Notes: generated by a model not told the origin, from the sequence alone. Shown: positions 8,393-16,042, counted from the first letter of the stretch. The stretch: 39,125 nucleotides of DNA from Myxococcota bacterium (GCA_023150805.1 JAKLKF010000070.1:1-39125), one strand, 5' to 3'. Made by a program: numbers and translations.

Positions 8393-8423
8393 TGTGCAGC
8401 GCCTGCTCAGAGCAGGCTGCGCA
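8393..8423. terminator. Hairpin between convergent genes
   Basis: GCCTGCTC (8401-8408) and GAGCAGGC (8410-8417) are perfect inverted repeats. Outside them TGTGCA (8393-8398) can pair with TGCGCA (8418-8423). The stop of the sigma factor gene lies in the loop region and the plus-strand stop is just before. There is no T-tract, so it is a candidate two-way terminator only. Confidence 0.4.
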
Positions 8424-9348
8424 GCCGCTCCAGGGCGCCGACCTCGATCTGGCGGACGCGCTCGCGGGACAGGCCGATGTCCTTGCCGATGTCGGCCATG
8501 GTCCGCGGGTTGTGCTCGTCCAGGCCGTAGTGGTGGCGCAGGATGTACTGCTCGCGGTCGTCCAGCAGGGCGCCGAAGCGGGCCTGCATCCGGTCGAGCA
8601 CCTGCTGGCGCATGGCCGTGTCGCCGGGGTCGTGGGTGCGGTGGTCGGTGGCGACGCGGTCGAGCACGGTGAGCCCGTCGGCGTCCTCCTGGTCCAGGGA
8701 GACCACGCCGCCCTGGCGCATCAGGAACTCGGCCCGCTTCAGCTCGATCCCCACCTCCTCGGCCAGGTCGGCCAGCTCGTACTGCAGGCCCTCGGCGTCG
8801 AAGCGGTCGGCGGCGCGGCGCAGGTTGCGGATCTGCTCGACGGCGCCGCCGGGCAGGCGCACGGTGCGGCCGGTGGTCTCGAGCGCGCGGGTCATCTGGG
8901 CGCGGACCCACCACCGGGCGTAGGTCGAGAAGCGGATGCCGCGGTCGGGGTCGAAGCGGCGGGCGGCGCGCAGCAGGCCGATGTAGCCCTCCTGCACCAG
9001 GTCCTCCTCGCCCAACAGCGAGCAGGCCAGCTTGCGGGCCTCGCCCCGGGCGATGCGCCGGGCGGACATCGCCAGCTCCCAGCGGTAGCGCTCGGCGTCG
9101 CGCCAGTGCTTCTCGGCCTCCCGCACGCAGGCGGCCACCTCGGGGTCGTCCTTGGCCAGGGCCTGGGCGGCGGCCAGCGCCTCGTCCAGGCGGTCCAGGG
9201 CGCCGGCGCGGGTGCGCTCCCGGCGGGAGGGGCGGCGGCGCACGATGCGCTCGGCCTGCTCGACGCCGGCCAGGGCTTCGCGGGTGGCCAGCTCGGCGCG
9301 GCGGATGGCGAGGGCGAGGTCGGTTTCCTGCTCGGGGCTGAGGCGCAT
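8407..9348 (-). CDS. Sigma-70 family RNA polymerase sigma factor (RpoH-like)
   Basis: 313 residues from ATG 9348, preceded by AAGGGAG with 6 nt spacing. An ATG 19 codons earlier lies upstream of the promoter, so I rejected it. Residues 1-90 are a charged helical segment. Region 2 follows: EEDLVQEGYIGLLRAARRFD (114-133) and FSTYARWWVRAQMTRAL (140-156), the core-binding and -10-recognition helices. Region 3 is at about 185-220. Region 4 with its helix-turn-helix is TMADIGKDIGLSRERVRQIE (283-302). Region 1.1 is absent, so it is an alternative factor of RpoH/group-2/3 type. Region 2.1 is divergent, with MSARRIARGEARKL where NLRLV-type sequence is usual. It is divergent from a PAS-Fis regulator gene and has its own promoter and operator-like palindrome. 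Confidence 0.88.
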   Translation of the reverse strand: MRLSPEQETDLALAIRRAELATREALAGVEQAERIVRRRPSRRERTRAGALDRLDEALAAAQALAKDDPEVAACVREAEKHWRDAERYRWELAMSARRIARGEARKLACSLLGEEDLVQEGYIGLLRAARRFDPDRGIRFSTYARWWVRAQMTRALETTGRTVRLPGGAVEQIRNLRRAADRFDAEGLQYELADLAEEVGIELKRAEFLMRQGGVVSLDQEDADGLTVLDRVATDHRTHDPGDTAMRQQVLDRMQARFGALLDDREQYILRHHYGLDEHNPRTMADIGKDIGLSRERVRQIEVGALERLRSLL

Positions 9349-9362
9349 GGGGGGCTCCCTTG

Positions 9363-9376
9363 GGTTTGGACAAACC
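9363..9376. promoter_or_regulatory. Operator-like palindrome at the sigma factor transcription start
   Basis: GGTTTG-GA-CAAACC is a perfect inverted repeat with 6-bp arms in an unusually A/T-rich patch. It overlaps the last base of the -10 box and the expected start site of the minus-strand promoter, where a bound protein would block initiation. Confidence 0.45.
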
Positions 9377-9405
9377 ATATACACACTGCGCCCAAGCTTT
9401 GACAA
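9376..9405 (-). promoter_or_regulatory. Promoter of the sigma factor gene
   Basis: On the minus strand TTGTCA (9405-9400), an 18-bp spacer and TATATG (9381-9376), with a TGTG extension before the -10. Transcription would start near 9369 and give a leader of about 20 nt carrying AAGGGAG. On the plus strand TTGACA (9399-9404) almost coincides with this -35 and could serve the divergent regulator gene, though its -10 (TTTCGT, 16 bp on) is poor. Confidence 0.6.
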
Positions 9406-9487
9406 GCCCTATGCGTGAACTTTCGTCGACCGGCCCCGGATCCGCTCGCCAGATCCGCGAGATAGGCGCCGCGGTGCGGGGTCGAGC

Positions 9488-10087
9488 GTGGACATCCACC
9501 TGCCGGACGGCGACATCGCGGACATCCTGGACCACCCGCTGGTGCGGGGGCTGTTGGAGCTGGCGGCGGACGGGGCGGTGGTGGTCGACGCGGCCAGCCG
9601 GCAGGTGCTGGCCACCAACGCCCGGGCCCGCGACCTGCTGGGCCTGCGGGAGGAGGCGCGGGGGAGCTGCTGCCGGGAGACCCTGCGCTCGGAGGTCTGC
9701 AAGGACAGCTGTCCGCTGGATCGTGCGCTGCAGGGCCTGCCGCCCGAGGTGGTGCTGACCCTGCTGCTGCACCGGCACGACGACGGGCCCGCCGTCCACG
9801 CGGACGCGCGCTCGCTGGTGCTGCGCGATCAGCAGGGCCGGCCGGTGGCGCTGATCGAGCTGCTGCGGGCGCGAGAGGGGAAAGGGGAGGGAGAGCCCGC
9901 GGGGGCGGAGCCTGCCGAGGCGGCGCCCGCGGCGTCGGCGAACCTGGCGGAGGCCGAGCGGCTGGCCATCCGCCGGGCCCTGGAGCAGGCGCAGGGCAAC
10001 CACTCCGCGGCGGCGCGGATGCTGGGCATCGACCGCAGCACCCTGTGGCGCAAGCTCAAGCGGATGGAGCTGGTCGCGGCGCGGTGA
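9488..10087 (+). CDS. PAS-domain regulator with Fis-type helix-turn-helix, no AAA+ domain
   Basis: 199 residues from GTG 9488, the first start in frame. Residues about 12-125 form a PAS domain. It has the Cys pattern GSCCRETLRSEVCKDSCPL (59-77), which resembles the conserved Cys cluster in PAS domains of many NtrC-type activators. A charged Ala/Pro linker follows. Residues 153-195 are a Fis/HTH_8 domain (AIRRALEQAQGNHSAAARML, then GIDRSTLWRKLKRM), as at the C-terminus of sigma-54 activators. The AAA+ ATPase normally lying between is missing. The protein cannot open sigma-54 promoters alone and probably acts as a direct repressor or activator, perhaps responsive to redox or metal through the Cys. 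Its position divergent from the sigma factor suggests that target. Confidence 0.8.
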   Translation: MDIHLPDGDIADILDHPLVRGLLELAADGAVVVDAASRQVLATNARARDLLGLREEARGSCCRETLRSEVCKDSCPLDRALQGLPPEVVLTLLLHRHDDGPAVHADARSLVLRDQQGRPVALIELLRAREGKGEGEPAGAEPAEAAPAASANLAEAERLAIRRALEQAQGNHSAAARMLGIDRSTLWRKLKRMELVAAR

Positions 10088-10112
10088 TCGGCGGCGGGCC
10101 CGGCGCCGATCA
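10085..10112. terminator. Perfect 9-bp hairpin shared by two convergent stops
   Basis: TGATCGGCG (10085-10093) and CGCCGATCA (10104-10112) are perfect inverted repeats around a 10-nt loop. The TGA of the plus gene starts one arm and the TGA of the minus gene starts the other, so the symmetrical hairpin fills the whole gap. There is no T-tract. Confidence 0.5.
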
Positions 10113-10937
10113 GGGGGTGCAGCGCACGCGGACGTGGAAGTGGTGGTGGTGACCGGGCACGTGGTGCACCACCTGGTCCAGCGCGAAGAGCGAGCCCTCG
10201 ACCCCGTCCTCGGGCAGGATGAACATGGCGCGCGCCGCCGCCTCGGTCATCTCGCCGCTCTCGATCGCGTAGTCGCGCAGGGCGCGGATGAGGCTGCGGT
10301 CGAGCAGGATGCGCTCGACGTCGCCGGTGTCGAAGAGCGCCTGGACGAAGGCCAGGTTGGCCGCGAGGTCGATGTCGTCGGTGGTGACGGTGCGGAAGCC
10401 CTGCTGGTGCTGGTTGGCCTTGCCCCAGTAGATGCCGACGTCGGCGTCCAGGCCGCCCTGGTGGCTGCGGTGGCCCTGCAGGGGGCCGCCCCCCTCGCGC
10501 GAGAGGTCGCCGATGACCAGCGGGTCACCGTAGGGGAACTGCCACCGCATCTCCTCGGCGACGCGCACCAGGGTCTCGGCCAGGGTGCGGGTGCCCCAGG
10601 CGCGGTCCGGGTCCCAGGTCGTGTAGAGGTCGGGCAGGTCCGGCAGGCGCACGCCGTCCATGAGCCGCGTGGCGTCGCAGCCGTCGTCGGCGACCGGCCC
10701 GGCGTCGCCGGTGTCGCCGACAGCGTCGGTCGTCGTGGGCGCCGGCGCGGGGTCGAGGGCGAGCTCGGGGCCGAAGGGGCCGAGCTGGTCGAGGTCGGGG
10801 CCCGGGGGCGCCGCGTGCGCGGCCGAGGTCAGGGTGCCGAGGCCGAGCGCGTAGAACAGCGCGAGGAACGTCGGCAGGCGCGGCGTTGGAAGTGAAGACA
10901 GCAGGCCATTCTCCGAAGGACTCCGGGCGGTAACCAC
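10110..10937 (-). CDS. mepA: MepA-type penicillin-insensitive murein endopeptidase (peptidase M74)
   Basis: 275 residues from GTG 10937, the only plausible start giving a signal peptide (LPTFLALFYALGLGTLTSAAHA, cleavage near residue 42). Family M74 uses zinc to cut D-Ala-meso-DAP cross-links in periplasmic peptidoglycan. The zinc motif is intact: QGHRSHQGGLDADVG (154-168, His156 and the GLDxD aspartates) and HHHHFHV (263-269). DLSREGGGPLQGH precedes the first motif, as in MepA. An Asp/Thr-rich linker lies between signal and domain. No ribosome site is evident. The gene is divergent from a TPR/PEGA protein gene and ends inside a hairpin shared with the PAS-Fis gene. Confidence 0.85.
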   Translation of the reverse strand: MVTARSPSENGLLSSLPTPRLPTFLALFYALGLGTLTSAAHAAPPGPDLDQLGPFGPELALDPAPAPTTTDAVGDTGDAGPVADDGCDATRLMDGVRLPDLPDLYTTWDPDRAWGTRTLAETLVRVAEEMRWQFPYGDPLVIGDLSREGGGPLQGHRSHQGGLDADVGIYWGKANQHQQGFRTVTTDDIDLAANLAFVQALFDTGDVERILLDRSLIRALRDYAIESGEMTEAAARAMFILPEDGVEGSLFALDQVVHHVPGHHHHFHVRVRCTP

Positions 10938-11045
10938 CTGTGTTCCACGCTGCCAACCATTGTCACGAAGCCCGGGGCCCGTCCGGCGGGAGCGCGCCGG
11001 TCGCCCCGGGGCGGGTGGCCGCGCGCGGCGGTCGCTTCCGGCTGG

Positions 11046-11051
11046 TAAGCT
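11046..11051 (+). promoter_or_regulatory. Candidate -10 element of the TPR/PEGA gene
   Basis: TAAGCT, 36 nt before the TTG start, in a divergent 150-bp gap. It is identical to the hexamer at 7760. No -35 match was found. The rest of the gap holds nothing else I can name. Confidence 0.4.
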
Positions 11052-11087
11052 CTGCCACTCCTCTCCTGGACCGCCCTGGAGCGCGCC

Positions 11088-12401
11088 TTGCCCTACCTCC
11101 TCCCGCTGGCCCCCCTCGCCGGCCTGCTGTTCTCCTCGCCCGCGGCCGCCGGGTCCGACACCCCCGAGATCGCCGTCGTCGGCCTGCACGTCGAGGGGCA
11201 GGACGAGCAGGCGGCGCGCGAGGCCGCCGCGCGGGTCGAGGAGGCGCTGGCCCAGACCGGGCGGATGGACCCGGTGGGGCCCGACGCGGTGCGCAAGCGC
11301 CTGGCCGGGCGCGAGGCGGTCATCGTCGAGGCGGCCTTCTTGGGGCCGGGCCGGCGCGCGCTGGACGAGGGGCGGATCCTGTACGAGCGGGCGGAGTTCG
11401 ACGACGCGGTCAGCGCCCTGAAGGGCGCGGTGTCCCTGCTGGAGGAGGCGCTGCCGGTCACCACCGACAACCGCCTGCTCATCGACGCCCTGCTGATGCA
11501 GGGCCTGACGCACTTCAGCGTGGGCGACGAGGAGCCGGCGCGCGCCGCCTTCGAGCGCGTGGCCCTGCTCGACCCGACGCGGCGGCTGGACCCGGTGAAC
11601 TACTCGGGGCCGACGGTGGAGTTCTTCGACCAGGCGCGGGCCGCGGTCGAGGCGCGCGGCGTGGGCGCGTTGGCGGTCGAGGGGGAGGAGGGCGCCCAGG
11701 TCTACGTGGACGGGCGGGCGCGCGGGCCGGTGCCGCTGCGGGTCGACGGCCTGCCCGCCGGCCCGCACGCCGTGCTGGTGGTCGGGGCCGAGGGGCGCCG
11801 CGGCTTCGAGCAGGTGGAGATCACGCAGGCCCGGGTCGAGACGGTGCAGCCGGCGTTGGAGCTGGGCTTGCGGGTGCAGGCGGGCACGACCGACGAGGCG
11901 GCCGCCCGCCAGACCGAGCAGCTCTACGAAGCGCTGGGGGCCTACACCGACGCCGAGCTGGTGCTGGTGGCCGGCCAGTCGGGGCCCGGCGAGGTGGCGG
12001 TCCAGCTCTACGAGCCGCGCACCGGGAACTTCTCGAAGATCTTCCGGGCGACGGGGGACGACCCGGTGGGCGACCTGGCCGACGGCGTGGTCGGACTGGC
12101 GGGCTTCCTGGACGACGGGGGCGCGCTGCGCACCGACAAGGTCTTCAGCCGCGCCGCGCCCCTGGACATCGGCACCAACACGCTCCTGCTGGGCATGCTG
12201 CTCGACCCGGCGCCGGCCAGCGCGGCGGCGGGCCCGGTCGTCGCGACCGAGGACGATGGCGGGCGGGGCGTGCCCTGGTACCTGTGGGCGGGCGTGGGCG
12301 CGGTGGCGGCGGGTGGGGTGGCGACCACCGCCGTGCTGCTGACCTCCGGCGAGGCCGAGCCCTCCGACCACGGCACCATCACCGTGGGACCCATGCCCTG
12401 A
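11088..12401 (+). CDS. Exported TPR and PEGA-domain protein with C-terminal membrane anchor
   Basis: 437 residues. The first start in frame is TTG 11088, preceded by GGAG at 7-8 nt. A signal peptide ends near FSSPAAAGS. Residues about 85-165 form helical TPR-like repeats (LDEGRILYERAEFDDAVSAL; GLTHFSVGDEEPARAAFERV). Residues about 185-260 are a PEGA domain, with QVYVDGRARGPVPLRVDGL and LPAGPHAVLV showing the typical surface-adhesin-like pattern. A second alpha/beta segment covers 280-370. One hydrophobic helix (WYLWAGVGAVAAGGVATTAVLL) lies near 395-417 with a 19-residue tail. Proteins of this layout are common in Myxococcota and their roles are unknown. It is convergent with a kinase that also carries PEGA domains. 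Confidence 0.75.
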   Translation: MPYLLPLAPLAGLLFSSPAAAGSDTPEIAVVGLHVEGQDEQAAREAAARVEEALAQTGRMDPVGPDAVRKRLAGREAVIVEAAFLGPGRRALDEGRILYERAEFDDAVSALKGAVSLLEEALPVTTDNRLLIDALLMQGLTHFSVGDEEPARAAFERVALLDPTRRLDPVNYSGPTVEFFDQARAAVEARGVGALAVEGEEGAQVYVDGRARGPVPLRVDGLPAGPHAVLVVGAEGRRGFEQVEITQARVETVQPALELGLRVQAGTTDEAAARQTEQLYEALGAYTDAELVLVAGQSGPGEVAVQLYEPRTGNFSKIFRATGDDPVGDLADGVVGLAGFLDDGGALRTDKVFSRAAPLDIGTNTLLLGMLLDPAPASAAAGPVVATEDDGGRGVPWYLWAGVGAVAAGGVATTAVLLTSGEAEPSDHGTITVGPMP

Positions 12402-12425
12402 GCGGAGCCGGCCCGGCCGGTCCCT

Positions 12426-14372
12426 TCAGAAGGTGGCCTTGACCGTCTCGCCGGAGACCACGGTCACCGTGCGCGTGACCGGGTCGGAGCCGTCCTTGGG
12501 CGTGACGGTGACCGTGTAGGTCCCCGGCGCAAGCTCCTTCTTGATGAGCGGCGGGCTCTCGCCCCAGGCCTTGCCGTTGACCGACACGGTCGCGGGGCCG
12601 GCCTTGCCGGAGAAGACCTGCAGCGTGCCGGGGGCGACGGCCTTGGCCTGCAGCGTGCCCTTGAAGGACTTGCTGCCCGTGGCCGGCAGGGTGGCGGTGA
12701 GCGAGTCGCTCTCGTAGCCGTCCTTGCTCATGACGACGGCATAGCTCCGGCCGGGCACGCCGTCGGTCCAGGTCAGCGGGGTCGTGCCGATGGCGCGACC
12801 GTCGACGGTCACCGAGGCGCCCGAGGGGTCGGAGCTGAAGCTGGCCGAGACGGTCACCTGCTCGACGCGCACCTCGACCGCGGTGGTCGGGGGGGGCACC
12901 GTCGAGGGGGCCTCGGTCGGGGACACCGGGGTGGTCGTCGGGGGCAGGGAGGTGGGCGCGACGGGGATCAGGGTGATGGCCTGTCGAAGGCGCTCGCCGC
13001 CCTCCAGCGTGATCGTCTCCTGCCAGGGCTCGAAGCCGTCGGCCACGACGCGCAGGACCAGCGCCTGCCCCGAGGGCAGGCCGTCGCGGGTCACCATCGG
13101 GCCGCCGCCCAGGTCCTGGTCGCCCAGCCACACGCGGGCGTTCGCCGTCTCCGGCGAGATCCGGAGCTGCACCGCGCCGGTCGTCGGCGCCTGCGCCTCC
13201 ACCACGCGCTCGACGACGCGCTCCTGCGGGGAGCGGGTCACGGCCCAGGTCACGACCGCGCCCAGCAGCAGCACCGCCACCGCCGCCACGACCAGCGGCC
13301 AGCGCGAGGGCTGGGTCTTGAGCGTCGCCGAGGTGGTCGCGTTGGTGGCCTGCCAGTCCTGGGCCGCCTCGGGCCCGGGCTCGGCGGCGTACATGTCCGA
13401 GGCGATGCGGGTGCCTTCGAGCAGCCGGCCGCGCTCCTCGTCGATCTCCTGGCTGAACAGCTCCTGCATGAAGTGGGACAGGCTCTCCCGGGTCAGGTCC
13501 GGGGTCGCCGGGTACATGAACTCGAGCAGGGCCTGCTGCAGCTCGCGGGCGTCCTGGAAGCGGGCCGAGGGCTGCTGGGCCAGGGCGCGCATCACGATCG
13601 CGTCGAGGCGCGCCGGCACGGCGGGGTTGAGCGCGCCGGGCGGCGGCACGTCGACGGCCTTGATCTTCTCCAGCGTCTTGACGTCGCTCTCGGTCTTGAA
13701 GAGGCGTCGCCCGGTCAGCATCTCGTGCAGGATGATGCCGGCGCTGAAGATGTCGCTCTTGTGGTCGAGGTCCTGGCCGCTGGCCTGCTCGGGGCTCATG
13801 TACTCGAACTTGCCCTTGAGCACGCCGTCCTTGGTGTCGTAGGCGCTGCTCTCGGCCTTGGCGATCCCGAAGTCGGCGATCTTCACCTCGCCCGTGTAGG
13901 AGACCAGGATGTTGCTGGGGCTGATGTCGCGGTGGATGATCCGCAGCGGGTTTCCCTGCGTGTCGGCCTTCTTGTGGGCGTAGTCCAGGCCCTTGCACAT
14001 CTCGTGGGCGATGTAGACGGCGAACTCGGTGGGCAGCAGCTTGCGGCGCTGGGCGAGCTTGCGCAGGATGCCCTTGACGTCCTTGCCCTCCACGCACTCC
14101 ATGGACAGGAAGTAGTTGTCCCGGATCTTGCCGAAGTCGTAGATCTGGACGATGTTCGGGTGCTGCAACGAGACCGTGATCTTGGCCTCGTCGATGAACA
14201 TCTCGACGAACTCCTGGTTGTCGCTGAGGTGCTCCAGGATGCGCTTGATGACCAGCAGCTTCTCGAAGCCGCCGTGGCTGAAGCTCTTGGCCTTGAAGAC
14301 CTCGGCCATGCCGCCGGTGGCGACCTTGTCGACCAGGAAGTAGCGGCCGAAGGGCTCGGTCTGGAAGCTCAC
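12426..14372 (-). CDS. Membrane Ser/Thr protein kinase with extracytoplasmic PEGA domains
   Basis: 648 residues from GTG 14372. The cytoplasmic kinase (about 9-290) has a glycine loop VATGGMAEVF, Lys43 in VIKR, HRDISPSN with HRD at 147-149, ADFG at 166-169 and YMSPEQ in the activation segment. The Lys of HRDxKxxN is replaced by Ser; this HRD(V/I)SPxN form is common in myxobacterial kinases and need not mean loss of activity. One transmembrane helix spans about 358-379. Outside are two or three PEGA-like beta domains (about 398-475, 515-590 and 600-648) joined by a Thr/Pro linker. It probably senses envelope or peptidoglycan state and phosphorylates cytoplasmic targets. A canonical promoter precedes it by about 80 nt. 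Confidence 0.92.
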   Translation of the reverse strand: MSFQTEPFGRYFLVDKVATGGMAEVFKAKSFSHGGFEKLLVIKRILEHLSDNQEFVEMFIDEAKITVSLQHPNIVQIYDFGKIRDNYFLSMECVEGKDVKGILRKLAQRRKLLPTEFAVYIAHEMCKGLDYAHKKADTQGNPLRIIHRDISPSNILVSYTGEVKIADFGIAKAESSAYDTKDGVLKGKFEYMSPEQASGQDLDHKSDIFSAGIILHEMLTGRRLFKTESDVKTLEKIKAVDVPPPGALNPAVPARLDAIVMRALAQQPSARFQDARELQQALLEFMYPATPDLTRESLSHFMQELFSQEIDEERGRLLEGTRIASDMYAAEPGPEAAQDWQATNATTSATLKTQPSRWPLVVAAVAVLLLGAVVTWAVTRSPQERVVERVVEAQAPTTGAVQLRISPETANARVWLGDQDLGGGPMVTRDGLPSGQALVLRVVADGFEPWQETITLEGGERLRQAITLIPVAPTSLPPTTTPVSPTEAPSTVPPPTTAVEVRVEQVTVSASFSSDPSGASVTVDGRAIGTTPLTWTDGVPGRSYAVVMSKDGYESDSLTATLPATGSKSFKGTLQAKAVAPGTLQVFSGKAGPATVSVNGKAWGESPPLIKKELAPGTYTVTVTPKDGSDPVTRTVTVVSGETVKATF

Positions 14373-14455
14373 GCGATCACCATGGAGGAGGCCGCGGTCG
14401 CGGGAGGCCGGCTCCCCTGAGCGCGGCGGCAGCGCGACGATGCGCCGTCGAGCGG

Positions 14456-14485
14456 ACGATACGCCCGCGGCGGGGGGGCGGTCAA
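14456..14485 (-). promoter_or_regulatory. Sigma-70-type promoter of the PEGA kinase gene
   Basis: On the minus strand TTGACC (14485-14480), an 18-bp spacer and TATCGT (14461-14456). It is one of the best -35/-10 pairs in the window. The predicted leader to GTG 14372 is about 75 nt. Confidence 0.6.
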
Positions 14486-14492
14486 CGCCGCG

Positions 14493-14840
14493 TCACGGGA
14501 TGTCGGCGGGAGATTCGTCCGCGGCCGTCCCGGTGTCGCCGCCGCCGTCCCCCGTGCCGCCGCCGGTGCCGTCCTCGAAGTAGAGGGCGATCTCCTGGCA
14601 GTCCCACTCCTCGTCCACCTGGCCCTTTCCGTCCCGGCAGGTCTTGGCCTCGCCGTCGGCCAGGTTGGCGCTGGCGTGGTCGGCGATGCACTGGTCGAGC
14701 TCGGCCTCGGGGAAGTCCAGGCCGCACTCGCGCTTGGCGAAGTCGGCGATCTCCTGGCAGAGCGACTGGCAGGGGTTCTGGCAGCCGCTGAGGAGGGGCA
14801 GGAGCAGGCCCATGGCCAGGAGGCGGGGGAGAGGGTGCAT
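14493..14840 (-). CDS. Small Cys-rich acidic lipoprotein, unknown function
   Basis: 115 residues from ATG 14840 with GAGG 6 nt upstream. The signal is MHPLPRLLAMGLLLPLLSGC (Cys20). The mature part has six further Cys in a regular pattern (CQSLCQE, KRECGLDF, LDQCIAD, KTCRDG, WDCQEI), which suggests a small disulfide-bonded helical domain. A Gly/Asp/Thr-rich tail follows, containing DGTGGGTGDGGGDTGT. Such 'CxxxC...C' lipoproteins are frequent in Myxococcota. It lies upstream of the kinase on the same strand, but a separate promoter lies in the 120-bp gap. I do not recognise a function. Confidence 0.72.
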   Translation of the reverse strand: MHPLPRLLAMGLLLPLLSGCQNPCQSLCQEIADFAKRECGLDFPEAELDQCIADHASANLADGEAKTCRDGKGQVDEEWDCQEIALYFEDGTGGGTGDGGGDTGTAADESPADIP

Positions 14841-14929
14841 GGCGGCCTCGTCGGGGGAGGCGTAGCGTCACACGCGGACCCGGCGCGATCAAGCCGGGGG
14901 AGGCAGGCGGCCGCCGGGCGGGGTCGGGG

Positions 14930-14935
14930 TAGGCT
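14930..14935 (+). promoter_or_regulatory. -10 element predicting a leaderless radical-SAM mRNA
   Basis: TAGGCT ends exactly 6 nt before GTG 14942, placing the start codon at the expected +1. There is no Shine-Dalgarno sequence and no good -35. Confidence 0.45.
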
Positions 14936-14941
14936 GGCGGC

Positions 14942-16042
14942 GTGCAGCCCACCCACCCCGTGCTCCAGGTCGAGCCGACCGACCACTGCAACCTGGCCTG
15001 CCGCATGTGCGCGCCCCACCACGAGGGCTGGGAGACGGTGCACGGCGTGCCGAAGGGCTACCTGGATCCGGGCTTGTGGGAGCGGGTCGTGCGGGGCCTG
15101 GCCGCGGAGGGGCAGCGCTTCGACCACGTCATCTTCCAGTGGCTGGGCGACCCCAGCCTGCACCCCGCCCTGGACCGGCTGGTGGCGACCGCGGCGACCG
15201 GCCTGGCGGGGCGCGTGGGCTACCTGCGGGTGGACACCAACGGGATCCTGCTGGCGGGCGAGCGCATGGACCGGCTGGTGGACGCCGTGGCGGCGCCGGG
15301 CGGTGCGGGACCCCCCCTGCTGGTGGTCTTCACCATCGACGCGCACAGCCCCGAGGTCTACGCGCACGTCAAGGGCCGGGACGCGCTGCCGCGGGTCCGG
15401 CGGAACGTGCGGCGACTGCTGGCCCGGCGGAGGGCGACGGGCGCGCGGGTCAACGTGCAGCTCCAGTTCGTGGTGCAGCCGGGCAACGCCCGGGAGGTGG
15501 GGCCATTCCTGCGCTACTGGCAGGACCTGCTCTCCTGCCAGGGAGGCGGCGGCCCCGACGGAGACGGACCCTGGCACGACGAGGTCCTGTTCAAGCGGCT
15601 GTCGGTGGGCGGAGGGGCCGCGGGACAGGCCGAGGCCGACGCGCTCTACGAGCGGGCGCTGGCCGGCGCGGGCATCGAGCCGGGCCGGCAGGGGCCGGTG
15701 ACCGTGCACACCTGGCAGGCGCGGCCCTGGCAGCGCGACGACGGCCACCCCGAGCAGGCGCGTACGGCCTGCCCCGGCCTGTGGCTGACGCCGGTGATCC
15801 GCCAGGACGGCCACCTGCTGATGTGCTGCGCCGACCTGCACAGCGAGCTGGACCTGGGCAGCCTGCAGGAGCACGGCTTCGGCGCGCTGTGGCACGGCCC
15901 GACGGCGACGGCGCGGCGGCTGGCCCACCTGGCCGGCCGCTTCGAGGGGGCCTGCGCCGGCTGCGGCGGCATCAACTGGTACGCGCTCACGCCGCAGATG
16001 GCCGAGCAGGCGCGGGCGAGGGGGCGCGCGCTGGGGCTGTGA
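14942..16042 (+). CDS. Radical SAM enzyme with C-terminal SPASM-like domain
   Basis: 366 residues from GTG 14942, the first start in frame. CNLACRMC (Cys16, 20, 23) is the CxxxCxxC site for the SAM-binding 4Fe-4S cluster. Residues up to about 250 fit the partial TIM barrel, including a GDPSLHP element. The C-terminus carries auxiliary-cluster cysteines of SPASM type: ACPGLWLTPVIRQDGHLLMC-C, then LDLGSL, then CAGCGG near the end. SPASM enzymes modify peptides, carbohydrates or protein residues, and this type also includes many of unknown function. No precursor peptide or partner gene is adjacent. The downstream sulfotransferase is convergent, 6 bp away. The substrate cannot be inferred. Confidence 0.85.
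   Translation: MQPTHPVLQVEPTDHCNLACRMCAPHHEGWETVHGVPKGYLDPGLWERVVRGLAAEGQRFDHVIFQWLGDPSLHPALDRLVATAATGLAGRVGYLRVDTNGILLAGERMDRLVDAVAAPGGAGPPLLVVFTIDAHSPEVYAHVKGRDALPRVRRNVRRLLARRRATGARVNVQLQFVVQPGNAREVGPFLRYWQDLLSCQGGGGPDGDGPWHDEVLFKRLSVGGGAAGQAEADALYERALAGAGIEPGRQGPVTVHTWQARPWQRDDGHPEQARTACPGLWLTPVIRQDGHLLMCCADLHSELDLGSLQEHGFGALWHGPTATARRLAHLAGRFEGACAGCGGINWYALTPQMAEQARARGRALGL

Noticed and set aside
9349..9405. Longer sigma factor start at 9405
   Set aside because: It would place the -10 box and the palindrome inside the coding region; ATG 9348 has a good ribosome site and starts where family similarity starts.
7715..10003. Upstream extension of the methyltransferase reading frame
   Set aside because: The open frame continues, but only the part from ATG 7714 resembles the enzyme family. 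The rest is antisense to, or out of frame with, real genes.
12408..12420. CCGGCC-C-GGCCGG between the convergent PEGA genes as a terminator
   Set aside because: The loop is one base, so the full stem cannot form, and there is no T-tract; such words are common by chance here.
14369..14383. Four-codon mini-ORF (ATG GTG ATC GCG TGA) overlapping the kinase start as GTGA
   Set aside because: It could be a translational coupler, but it has no ribosome site and such a short frame is likely by chance.
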